A stretch of DNA of 13,888 bases from the NCBI GenBank assembly GCA_022563775.1, contig JADFMS010000036.1:1-13888 (forward strand), read 5' to 3'. The DNA is from Fidelibacterota bacterium (lineage in GTDB: Bacteria; Marinisomatota; SORT01). Both the position numbers and the translations under genes were made by a program. Numbering within the stretch: position 1 is the first letter of the stretch; each line of letters begins with the position of its first letter. The notes beneath the pieces are model-generated. The model saw only the letters and a program-made list of their open reading frames with translations, ran no database searches and was not told the DNA's origin. Positions 1-6,874 of the stretch are shown piece after piece.

Positions 1-341
1 TCAAGGTCAGCGGATACAGGCTCGGAACTGCGGAAATCGAAAGCGCTCTCGTAAGCCATGACGCTGTCTCCGAAGCCGCCGCTATCGGACTCCCGCACGA
101 GCTGAAAGGTAACGCCATTCATACATTCGTCATTCTTCGCGAGGGATTAGAAGGCTCCGATGAGCTGGCGGAAGAACTCGGTCAGCATGTCCGAAGTGAA
201 ATAGGACCTATCGCCAGGCCCGAGTCTATCGAATTCGTGGATTCACTCCCGAAAACACGAAGCGGAAAGATAATGCGGCGTGTGCTTAAAGCACGCGCGC
301 TCGGCGAGGATGAGGGTGATCTTTCGACTTTGGAGGAATAG
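1..341 (+). CDS. acs: Acetyl-CoA synthetase, C-terminal fragment (5' end outside window)
   Basis: This is the last 112 complete codons (from base 3) of an AMP-forming acetyl-CoA synthetase, which activates acetate to acetyl-CoA through acetyl-AMP in the cytoplasm. The fragment opens with the hinge-side motif [13 protein letters not shown] (family: [12 protein letters not shown]). It continues through the small C-terminal lid domain ([18 protein letters not shown]) and contains [11 protein letters not shown], whose lysine is the conserved catalytic residue that Pat-type acetyltransferases acetylate in Salmonella Acs. The frame runs unbroken to TAG at 339-341, and the short acidic tail after the lid is normal. 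It is the only plus-strand gene here and is followed 21 bp later by the convergent end of an HNH gene, with no convincing terminator between them. A related acyl-CoA synthetase of the same family is possible, but the motifs fit Acs best. Confidence 0.93.
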   Translation, partial: KVSGYRLGTAEIESALVSHDAVSEAAAIGLPHELKGNAIHTFVILREGLEGSDELAEELGQHVRSEIGPIARPESIEFVDSLPKTRSGKIMRRVLKARALGEDEGDLSTLEE

Positions 342-362
342 CTAAACTTATTCATAGCGGCT

Positions 363-1052
363 TTAGATAATTAAATCATGCTTTGACAAGTTATGTCGAG
401 CGCATAAGATCTGTATATTTTCGGCTACCAAAGATGATCCTCCCTTTGAATAGGGAATAATATGATCGAAGTGTAAATTGTCATCCTTGCCGCATTCAAC
501 ACATCGTCCCTGATCACGCTTCCAAACTTCTTGTTTCACTTTTGCGGGTATAACTCTATTGTGTTTTAAATTTCCTGATTCACTGTTTAATTTTTGATCT
601 GTTAATTCTAAATTAAACTTGAAAACTTTTCGTTTATCCTTAGTTTCTATTGACGCATCTACCAATTTAAAAAAGCCGTTATAAACCCATACACCTGAAT
701 GTATTTTTTCATATACTTTTACCAGTTCAACAGAATCTGTATTTTCTTTTGATTTTAAAGCCGCTTCGAAAAATTTACCATTTTGAGTTAAACTTCCATT
801 AGGTGTTCTCAACGGTTGATCAACCGTTTTAGGATTATCGGTTGTATCTTTTTTTGATATGTTATGACCTTCATATATTAATACTTGACCATTTTTCTCA
901 ATTTTGTCTAAATACGGAGCATTATTCCTTCTGCTCATTAAAACCATACTATAATTTCTTTTAATTCGAAAATTCATTCCACGCTGTAGAGTATTTACAT
1001 CTTCTATTCTACACATTTCACCATATGAAATAATTTCTCCAGCTGATATCAT
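363..1052 (-). CDS. SRA-like domain / HNH endonuclease (candidate modification-dependent restriction enzyme)
   Basis: The 229-aa protein has two parts. Residues about 8-150 resemble an SRA/YDG fold, which binds modified cytosine in DNA: a YSMVLMS strand (34-40), GQVLIYEGHN (55-64), DQPL followed by GSLTQNGKFFEAA (78-98), then VKVYE and GVWVYNGFFKLVDA (111-133), matching the family order YTG, Q-GN-AL, PVRV, YDG. Residues about 171-229 are an HNH nuclease: RDQGRCVECG, FDHIIP with H197, N212 and N221 as likely catalytic HNH positions, and C184, C187, C217 and H220 as likely zinc ligands. N-SRA/C-HNH proteins are known type IV enzymes cutting methylated or hydroxymethylated DNA; that role is inferred here. 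There is no methyltransferase or partner gene beside it. It is clearly AT-richer than its neighbours: bases 541-600 have 17 G+C of 60, against 31 of 60 at 1261-1320 in the next gene. This suggests horizontal acquisition. The HNH call is secure and the SRA call is likely. Confidence 0.82.
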   Translation of the reverse strand: MISAGEIISYGEMCRIEDVNTLQRGMNFRIKRNYSMVLMSRRNNAPYLDKIEKNGQVLIYEGHNISKKDTTDNPKTVDQPLRTPNGSLTQNGKFFEAALKSKENTDSVELVKVYEKIHSGVWVYNGFFKLVDASIETKDKRKVFKFNLELTDQKLNSESGNLKHNRVIPAKVKQEVWKRDQGRCVECGKDDNLHFDHIIPYSKGGSSLVAENIQILCARHNLSKHDLII

Positions 1053-1054
1053 AC

Positions 1055-3871
1055 TTACCTCAACAACACCATCTTTCTTACCTGCTCGAATGAGCGTGTA
1101 GGTGTTTGAGCTGTGAGTTTATAGATATATACACCGCTCGCAAGGTTCATGCCGTTGTTATTCCTGCCGAACCAGGTCACTCTGTGAAAGCCGGCTTCCT
1201 GCTGATTATCAACGATAGTTGAGAGTTCCTGTCCGAGAAGGTTGTATACGGTCAGGCGAACATATGCGGCTTCGGGCAGTTCGTATCGGATCTCCGTTTG
1301 CGGATTAAACGGATTCGGATAATTTTGCAATAAGGCGAAATCTTTCGGGAGTTGTGTCTCCGGCTCTGTTCCGATTATAAAATCTACTTTGAACGTATAT
1401 GACATCCACGGTGCCTCCAACGGGATTGTACTGACGTTACTGTCGTTGTCAATCGCTTCTACATAATAGCTTACGTTTGTCCCTGCGGGTTGACCCGGTA
1501 TTGCTGATTCATATTGGAAATCATCGATTTTATCCATTTGGATACCTCTGAAATCTTGACCGTTAGTCGAATATCGCAGAAAAACCGAGTCTATGTTCTT
1601 ATCATCTGATACTATCGCAGAAATAGGATAATCAGTTGTGTCTTGAGTATCTTCCAGCACGGGAACATTCAGTATTATAGGATCAATCTCTTCACTCGTG
1701 TACATACCTATCGCTATATTATCCGCATAAAATCCATCATACTCTATCCATGGGTCCGTAACGGTTCGGAATCTTATTTTGCTGTTTACGGGGTTAGCGC
1801 TGAGGAATTTTGAGATGCTCAAATTTTGTTTCCGCCAATTGCGATTTCCGTATCCGCTGTAAATCGGTTCCCCTAAAGGCTGCACTCCGACAAACCAACT
1901 TCTTCCTACCGTATCAACGCCCGCATATGTATCACGTCCTCCTATCTGATGCCACGAACCGCCATTATCTGAAGAAAACTCTACCATGGTACCGTCATAA
2001 TCCTGTTCAATATCCCATCTACTCTCAAAAGTAACAAATGCCGAGTTTGCCATTGACAGATCAACTCCATTGATTAGGGTCATGGAATAATTCGCATTGC
2101 TCGGAGGAGTCCCATTCGGGCTGTCATCAAAAGACCAACTGCCATTTACCGAATAATTATCCGACACCCCCCAACTTCCGGTCATATTCCAGTTAAGGGT
2201 TCCGTCCTCTGCGCCGTCAAAGAACAGTATTACCGGACTCCCTACTATTATATTGACTGTATCGAAACTAACATAGCTGATGTTTGACGTCATTCGCCAT
2301 TTTATCAATATTTCAATGGTGTCCCCAGGTACTGCCGAACTGTCAATCATGAGTTGCGTATAATTATCGGCATTATCTGTATCTGAGAGAATTCCTGCAT
2401 CACTAAATGCAAAAATGTCTGATTGAACGGCAGCATGAGGATAATTGGTTGACATTTCTGCCGTAATACCGAGTGCCTCCTTGCCGACTCCGAAATTTCG
2501 CGCATAAAATAGTATGCTTACCAGTTCACCTGGGTCTGCCCAACCGTCATTATCATTCGTAAATGAGGAATTCGGAATTTCCTCATCGTTTATTTCGAAA
2601 TCTTTGATTTTCAAATAAGCTCCTGCAAGCCATGTAAGCGTCTTGTTCATATGTAAAACTTGCTTTACCTGCGGTAGTATCCTGACAGGATTTGGCCAGA
2701 AGGCATCTACTTTGGTTCCGATCTCCGGTGTCATAGAATAAATTCCGTGAACGCCGTACATGTAGTCATCCGACGCGCCGTTTACGGTGTATCGGACTGT
2801 TTCGCCTCCCGTTCCGGCTACGTATTTGTTAAATTCGGAGAGGTTTTCGCCGAGTTCTCTGAAAACCGTAGAATCGTTAGTTTCCGAGTCCAGATATCCC
2901 CAGGGCCAGATGAGCAGATCGCCGTAAGCATGATAGTTGAAAGCCAAACTAAATTCTCTGCTGAGTACAAAATTTTGTAACCCTTGAATTTCGGGCTCTG
3001 AGGCAGCTGAAACTCCTCTGTAGGTAGCAGTCCATGGATCGCCACTTGAACCACCGAAACCGGGACCCCACTTATAATCAAAATTACGGTTCAGATCTAC
3101 GCCATCCTTATTCCGCTCAAAAACTCCACTGCTGTCGTTATCTCGCGCGTTCTTTCGCCACATACCGCCACCGGATCGAGCGGTAGTGTCGTTGTCGTTG
3201 ATAGCCAATCCGTCCGGATTAACTACCGGCACAAAATAAATCTCTCTGTTATCAACAAGAAATACCGCCTCAGAATCTTCGGCTTTATATGAATTAACAA
3301 GCCACTCCATATAATAGAGCAAAGCCGTTGCGCCACCTGATTCGCGGGCATGCGTCAAGCCGGTAAACAACAGTTCCGGTTCCGCTTCATCTGTTTCCGG
3401 ATTATCAGAAACCTTGTACATCCATTGGGTCCTTCCTCGAATAGTGTGACCGATACTGTCTTTTTCACTTATCAAATCCGGGTGAGCTGCTTGAAGGCTA
3501 TCGAGAAACAAATACATGGAATCAAGATTGAAAAAACCCATTTTTGTTCCGTCACCAATGCGCAGACTCTTGCCGGATCGCCAGCTGCCAGCCCTCTTCA
3601 GGTAATACTGCGTCAGATCGGGTACCAGAACTTCGTAGGAAATTCCAAGAGATTCTAACCGTTTCAGATCGAAGTCAAATGCAATTACCTCAGAATACAT
3701 TCCTTCTTTTTTTTCAATAACGTCGAATCCCTGTTTCGTCAACTCTCTAAGCGCTTCCTCGTCGAGTGTTTGAATTCTTATGAGACTTGCTTTTCCTCCC
3801 TGAGAATACAGCTCTGTCGAAATCAATAGTATGAATATAGCTGACGTGACTACCTGCAAAACGGCTTTCAA
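1055..3871 (-). CDS. Secreted M14 zinc carboxypeptidase with FlgD-like C-terminal sorting domain
   Basis: A 938-aa exported metallopeptidase. Residues 1-23 form a signal peptide (MKAVLQ, then a hydrophobic core ending LYSQG), and about 27-95 look like a propeptide. The M14 domain (about 110-415) has zinc ligands H174 and E177 in HARE and H314 in NYHAYG. It also has the substrate-site motif DLNRNF (259-264) and catalytic E383 in TPEIGT, so all expected catalytic residues are present. A beta-rich region follows: a CARDB-like segment near 440-545, a MAM or immune-inhibitor-A-like jelly roll near 550-735, and an Ig-like segment near 745-835. Residues 845-938 are the sorting domain starting FALLQNYPNPFNP and ending RKMVLLR, typical of type IX-like export or surface attachment in FCB bacteria. 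It probably digests extracellular protein or peptides. The start is TTG: it is the only start codon after an in-frame stop and has GGGAG 6 nt upstream. Confidence 0.93.
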   Translation of the reverse strand: MKAVLQVVTSAIFILLISTELYSQGGKASLIRIQTLDEEALRELTKQGFDVIEKKEGMYSEVIAFDFDLKRLESLGISYEVLVPDLTQYYLKRAGSWRSGKSLRIGDGTKMGFFNLDSMYLFLDSLQAAHPDLISEKDSIGHTIRGRTQWMYKVSDNPETDEAEPELLFTGLTHARESGGATALLYYMEWLVNSYKAEDSEAVFLVDNREIYFVPVVNPDGLAINDNDTTARSGGGMWRKNARDNDSSGVFERNKDGVDLNRNFDYKWGPGFGGSSGDPWTATYRGVSAASEPEIQGLQNFVLSREFSLAFNYHAYGDLLIWPWGYLDSETNDSTVFRELGENLSEFNKYVAGTGGETVRYTVNGASDDYMYGVHGIYSMTPEIGTKVDAFWPNPVRILPQVKQVLHMNKTLTWLAGAYLKIKDFEINDEEIPNSSFTNDNDGWADPGELVSILFYARNFGVGKEALGITAEMSTNYPHAAVQSDIFAFSDAGILSDTDNADNYTQLMIDSSAVPGDTIEILIKWRMTSNISYVSFDTVNIIVGSPVILFFDGAEDGTLNWNMTGSWGVSDNYSVNGSWSFDDSPNGTPPSNANYSMTLINGVDLSMANSAFVTFESRWDIEQDYDGTMVEFSSDNGGSWHQIGGRDTYAGVDTVGRSWFVGVQPLGEPIYSGYGNRNWRKQNLSISKFLSANPVNSKIRFRTVTDPWIEYDGFYADNIAIGMYTSEEIDPIILNVPVLEDTQDTTDYPISAIVSDDKNIDSVFLRYSTNGQDFRGIQMDKIDDFQYESAIPGQPAGTNVSYYVEAIDNDSNVSTIPLEAPWMSYTFKVDFIIGTEPETQLPKDFALLQNYPNPFNPQTEIRYELPEAAYVRLTVYNLLGQELSTIVDNQQEAGFHRVTWFGRNNNGMNLASGVYIYKLTAQTPTRSFEQVRKMVLLR
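1058..1061 (-). promoter_or_regulatory. Ribosome binding site of the HNH gene, inside the preceding stop region
   Basis: On the minus strand GAGG lies 5 nt before the ATG at 1052-1050. It is built from the last sense codons and TAA stop of the upstream peptidase gene (TTG AGG TAA), so the two genes share these bases and translation may be coupled. Confidence 0.6.
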
Positions 3872-3877
3872 TTCATG

Positions 3878-3882
3878 CTCCC
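3878..3882 (-). promoter_or_regulatory. Ribosome binding site that fixes the TTG start of the M14 peptidase
   Basis: GGGAG on the minus strand lies 6 nt upstream of the TTG at 3871-3869. A nearer ATG (3876-3874) only opens the two-codon ORF ATG AAT TGA, whose stop overlaps the TTG start, and it is too close to the GGGAG to be used well. Confidence 0.6.
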
Positions 3883-3947
3883 ATCACTGACCATGTGAGT
3901 AATTTCTGTTAAACATTCAACGTTCGGCATCAAAGATAGTTGCTTTC

Positions 3948-4352
3948 TTATTCAGTTTTATTCTCCCATGAGACTTTTGAAGTGGTATGTACTCCGCCCC
4001 TGATAGTGAAATCACCATATACAGTCGCTCGTTTCGGTTCAACGGCTGCCACAAAATCTTCCAATATTCTGTTTACTACATGCTCATGAAATATCCCTAC
4101 ATGCCTGTAAGACATCAAATAAAACTTCCAACTTCGCAGTTCTACGCATTTTTTATCGGGCAGATAATTTATTCTGATGGTTGCAAAATCCGGCAGCCCG
4201 CTCTTTGGACAGACGCTTGTAAATTCCTCTGTACTGATATCCAATTCTACATCTCTCTCGGGAAATTCATATTCAAATGACTCTAAGACATCTGCCCGAA
4301 TTGCGTCCGTGGATTTCATTTCCCCGACTATCTCTTTCTCTATTCCCTTCAT
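3948..4352 (-). CDS. queF: NADPH-dependent 7-cyano-7-deazaguanine (preQ0) reductase, short QueF type
   Basis: The 134-aa protein reduces the nitrile of preQ0 to the aminomethyl group of preQ1, the last free-base step of queuosine synthesis, in the cytoplasm. Visible signatures are the catalytic cysteine C48 in FTSVCPKSGLPDF with D55, the QueF motif ELRSWKFYLMSYR (71-83), and the terminal GDFTIRGGVHTTSKVSW. The length matches the unimodular Bacillus-type enzyme, not the longer bimodular E. coli type. Its ATG overlaps the queC TGA in the sequence ATGA (4-nt overlap). The nearest strong Shine-Dalgarno (GGAGG) is 13 nt away, so translational coupling to queC is likely. It is the last gene of queE-queC-queF. 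QueF indicates preQ1 and queuosine rather than DNA deazaguanine modification or archaeosine. Confidence 0.95.
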   Translation of the reverse strand: MKGIEKEIVGEMKSTDAIRADVLESFEYEFPERDVELDISTEEFTSVCPKSGLPDFATIRINYLPDKKCVELRSWKFYLMSYRHVGIFHEHVVNRILEDFVAAVEPKRATVYGDFTIRGGVHTTSKVSWENKTE

Positions 4353-5050
4353 TTACTTGCAATATCCTCCATCTCAACATATTTGATCGGGTCTTCAATT
4401 CCCAATTCCTTGTAGCCCTGAAGCCTTAATATGCATGATTCACACTTTCCACATGCTACCTCTTCGCTTCTGTAGCAAGACCATGTAAGTTCTAACGGAG
4501 CGCCAAGTTCCAATCCTTTTTTAATGACCTCTCCCTTGGTCATATGAATAAGCGGCGCTATGAGCTCAATATTAGTTTCAGGGCGAGTCCCGACCTTGAT
4601 CATATTGTTGAAGGCGCTTATAAAATCTTCTGTGCAGTCGGGATATCCGGCACTGTCCTCTTCCATCATCCCGACATAAATTAAGCTTGCCCCTATCACT
4701 TCTCCCCATGAAACCGCAATTGAAAGAATATTTGCATTTCTAAAAGGCACATACGTTAACGGAATGCCCCGGATGCCCGGGTCGTAATCATCTACAGGAA
4801 TATTTCTGTCTGTAAGACTCGAGCTTCCTATCTTTCGCAGGTGGTCTATGTCCGCTACGAATCTTTTGTTGAACTTATAGAAATCTGCTATCGCATGAAA
4901 AGCTTCCAACTCTCTCTTTTCGGTTTTATTTCCATAATTGATGTGCATCAGCGCCAGCTCATGCTTTTCCGCAGCAATTGCCGTAGCTACCGCAGAGTCC
5001 AATCCGCCTGATACCGCCACTACAGCTAGTGATTTATTCAGATTTTCCAT
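4349..5050 (-). CDS. queC: 7-cyano-7-deazaguanine synthase
   Basis: The 233-aa QueC converts 7-carboxy-7-deazaguanine to preQ0 using ATP and ammonia. The N-terminal PP-loop SGGLDS (14-19) binds ATP and the rest of the nucleotide-binding fold follows. Characteristic segments include PFRNANILSIA and the GYPDCTEDFISAFN stretch. The C-terminal zinc site has four cysteines, C192, C200, C203 and C206 (the last three in CGKCESC). Length is normal. The ATG at 5050 lies 11 bp after the queE stop; only a weak GAG is close to it, and a better AGGAG sits about 16 nt away within the end of queE. It overlaps queF by 4 nt. The gene order follows the pathway (E, C, F). Confidence 0.96.
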   Translation of the reverse strand: MENLNKSLAVVAVSGGLDSAVATAIAAEKHELALMHINYGNKTEKRELEAFHAIADFYKFNKRFVADIDHLRKIGSSSLTDRNIPVDDYDPGIRGIPLTYVPFRNANILSIAVSWGEVIGASLIYVGMMEEDSAGYPDCTEDFISAFNNMIKVGTRPETNIELIAPLIHMTKGEVIKKGLELGAPLELTWSCYRSEEVACGKCESCILRLQGYKELGIEDPIKYVEMEDIASK

Positions 5051-5061
5051 TTCTCAGTCAG

Positions 5062-5700
5062 TTATACTCCTACCGCCTTTTCGCCCCAGATATATTTATG
5101 TATTTGAAGGTTCACTCTCACATCTAAACTATCATCCATTATCCACTTTACCAACTCAGCGGGTTGCAACACGTTGTGTACAGGAGATAGATTTACAATT
5201 GTTTTATCTTCCAACTCATACTCTTTTATCATCTCAAGAGACCAATCATAATCAGCTCTGTCCCCAATAACAAACTTCACTTCATCTTCCGCAATCAATC
5301 GGGATACGTTATTCCAATCATTTTCGTCCACCATTAGACTTGAAGGGGTCTTAAAATCAATTATTTTTTTTACTCGCTCGTCTACCTTGATAGTATCAAT
5401 TGAGCCTCCCGTTTCAAGCAGTACTATCAATCCTTCATCGCATAAAGCAGACATAAGCTCGTAGCATTCCTCCTGGATGAGAGGTTCTCCACCTGTTATT
5501 TCAACGAGCGAGAGACCCGTTTCTTTGACCTCATTTAAAATGTCATCTATGCTCTTTTCTTCTCCGCCAAAAAATGCGTAGGCGGTATCGCACCATGAGC
5601 AACGTAAATTGCACCCGGTCAAACGAACGAACACACATGGTAATCCTTGGTAACTCGATTCACCTTGAATACTCGAATATATCTCACTGATTTTTAACAA
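5062..5700 (-). CDS. queE: 7-carboxy-7-deazaguanine synthase (radical SAM)
   Basis: The 212-aa QueE performs the radical-SAM ring contraction of 6-carboxy-tetrahydropterin to 7-carboxy-7-deazaguanine. The [4Fe-4S] cluster motif is C30, C34, C37 (CNLRCSWC). It is preceded by the family hallmark EIYSSIQGES and followed by the SAM-binding ITGGEPL (68-74). The C-terminus NLQIHKYIWG matches the family ending. The start is TTG at 5700: an in-frame TGA lies two codons upstream, and the protein begins at the usual place (MLKISEIYSSIQGES). The ribosome site is weak (GGGG about 7 nt away). It heads queE-queC-queF. The next enzyme upstream in the pathway (QueD) and FolE are not in this window. Confidence 0.95.
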   Translation of the reverse strand: MLKISEIYSSIQGESSYQGLPCVFVRLTGCNLRCSWCDTAYAFFGGEEKSIDDILNEVKETGLSLVEITGGEPLIQEECYELMSALCDEGLIVLLETGGSIDTIKVDERVKKIIDFKTPSSLMVDENDWNNVSRLIAEDEVKFVIGDRADYDWSLEMIKEYELEDKTIVNLSPVHNVLQPAELVKWIMDDSLDVRVNLQIHKYIWGEKAVGV

Positions 5701-5731
5701 TTCTCAACCCCATCAAATGTTTTGTCACCCT

Positions 5732-5760
5732 AAAAAAAGGGGCGCACGCTGCGCCCCTCA
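5732..5760 (-). terminator. Rho-independent terminator after bioY
   Basis: A perfect 9-bp stem (GGGGCGCA plus a closing A-T pair; arms 5738-5746 and 5750-5758) with a 3-base loop at 5747-5749. On the minus strand it is followed by seven T residues (5738-5732). It lies about 20 bp past the bioY stop and should end the ssb-bioY transcript. On the plus strand there is no T-run, so it acts in one direction. Confidence 0.93.
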
Positions 5761-5779
5761 AATTTACTTAAATGATAGT

Positions 5780-6358
5780 TTATATATCTTTTCTTTTATA
5801 TTTAAACGCTTCAATTATTGCTATTACAAGCCCTATTTTAATTATCGCACCCGGAATGAATGGTAGGAAACCAAGCGAAAGTGTATTCATCAGAGTGCCG
5901 CCTGTTACTTTCCATAGCCAGAGATTTCCAAACAGAAATATCAGTGCGGTTCCCGCCAAAAGAGCGCCCATCAAACGGGATCGAGAAGATGAATCGCCGA
6001 TCAGATAACCTACAACCGCAGGCGCAAACAAAAATCCTGCTAAGAATCCGCCCGTAGGACCCGCTAATAGCGCAATTCCCGACGACATTCCCGCAAATAT
6101 GGGAATTCCTGCTGCTCCTGCTGACACGTAAACCATCTGTGAAAGAGTACCCCTTTTACTTCCCAGCGTCGCACCGGCAAGAAGAACAAAAAAAGTTTGT
6201 AGAGTTATGGGAACCGGAGTAAATGGCAGTGGAATTCTGATAAGCGCTCCAAGAGCGGTAAGAAGGGCAAATCCGCCAACGAGAAACATCGTTCTGATTA
6301 CCTTACTTTCCTGATACGGTAAAACATTATTTAGAGTACTTTTCATAAATTGATACAC
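5780..6358 (-). CDS. bioY: Biotin ECF transporter substrate-binding component
   Basis: The 192-aa integral membrane protein captures biotin, alone or with the EcfA/EcfT energizing module. About six hydrophobic segments are visible. The family signature runs from ALIRIPLPFTPVPITLQ through FFVLLAGATLG, then SQMVYVSAGAAGIPIFAG, then GPTGGFLAGFLFA. Length is typical. The GTG start at 6358 is preferred over the internal ATG at codon 5 because AGGAG lies 6 nt upstream of the GTG but 18 nt from the ATG. It follows ssb by 16 bp and is probably co-transcribed with it, an arrangement without obvious functional logic. No biotin synthesis genes or BirA-type operator are visible nearby. A strong terminator follows. 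Confidence 0.95.
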   Translation of the reverse strand: MYQFMKSTLNNVLPYQESKVIRTMFLVGGFALLTALGALIRIPLPFTPVPITLQTFFVLLAGATLGSKRGTLSQMVYVSAGAAGIPIFAGMSSGIALLAGPTGGFLAGFLFAPAVVGYLIGDSSSRSRLMGALLAGTALIFLFGNLWLWKVTGGTLMNTLSLGFLPFIPGAIIKIGLVIAIIEAFKYKRKDI

Positions 6359-6364
6359 TTATCA

Positions 6365-6369
6365 CTCCT
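6365..6369 (-). promoter_or_regulatory. Ribosome binding site that selects the GTG start of bioY
   Basis: AGGAG on the minus strand lies 6 nt upstream of the GTG codon (6358-6356). The competing in-frame ATG is 12 nt further downstream. Confidence 0.65.
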
Positions 6370-6374
6370 AAATT

Positions 6375-6815
6375 TTAAAATGGCAGATCATCTTCTTCAT
6401 CTTCAATGTCTTTCGGCTCATCAGCAGAATTTCCCGCAGTGGGCGCTGAATCGGAACTCTTACCCCCAGCATCTCCTTTTGAACCGAGCATGGTAATATT
6501 GTCCGCCACAACTTCTGTCATATATTTTTTCTGACCGTCTTGCTCCCAAGAACGAGTCTGGAGCTTCCCTTCAACGCATACTAATTGTCCTTTTTTGAGC
6601 CATTCTCCCGCAAATTCGGCTTGCCTACGCCATGTAATAATGCGATGCCACTCGGTCTTTTCCTGGTTGTTTCCATCATTATCTTTCCAACGCTCAGAGG
6701 TAGCAAGATTTAACTTAGCCTGTGCAGTGCCGTTTGGAGTATATTTCAGCTCCGGATCGCCCCCGAGTCTGCCTATGAGAATTACTTTATTCAGACTGCT
6801 TATAGAATATGCCAT
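6375..6815 (-). CDS. ssb: Single-stranded DNA-binding protein
   Basis: The 146-aa SSB coats single-stranded DNA in replication, repair and recombination. An OB-fold occupies about residues 6-110, with the family sequences LNKVILIGRLGGDPELKYT, EKTEWHRIITW and the W-L-KKGQLVCVEGKLQTRSW strand. A flexible Gly/Ser/acidic linker follows and the protein ends in the acidic tip DEEDDLPF, the conserved docking peptide for partner proteins. Length is normal for a bacterial SSB. The ATG at 6815 has GGAG 7 nt upstream. bioY follows by 16 bp. It is separated from the phosphorylase-like gene upstream by 59 bp holding a possible weak promoter. Confidence 0.97.
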   Translation of the reverse strand: MAYSISSLNKVILIGRLGGDPELKYTPNGTAQAKLNLATSERWKDNDGNNQEKTEWHRIITWRRQAEFAGEWLKKGQLVCVEGKLQTRSWEQDGQKKYMTEVVADNITMLGSKGDAGGKSSDSAPTAGNSADEPKDIEDEEDDLPF

Positions 6816-6833
6816 TATTGACTCCGATAATTA

Positions 6834-6864
6834 ATTATAAGTAAAAATTACTTGTTTGCATCAA
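6834..6864 (-). promoter_or_regulatory. Possible weak promoter of ssb-bioY, with an inverted repeat in the spacer
   Basis: On the minus strand TTGATG (6864-6859) and a perfect TATAAT (6839-6834) are separated by 19 bp, longer than ideal. A perfect 6-3-6 inverted repeat (AAGTAA, 3 bases, TTACTT; 6839-6853) lies in the spacer and touches the -10, where a repressor could bind. The predicted leader would be only about 12 nt, so this is tentative; ssb might instead be read from the upstream operon. Confidence 0.3.
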
Positions 6865-6874
6865 AAACATCAAG

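Noticed and set aside
342..362. Terminator between acs and the HNH gene
   Set aside because: Only a weak CTAAA/TTTAG pairing with no T-run was found in the 21-bp gap.
2818..3081. 87-aa minus-strand frame inside the M14 peptidase
   Set aside because: It is an alternative frame over the conserved catalytic domain; the M14 frame has all active-site motifs.
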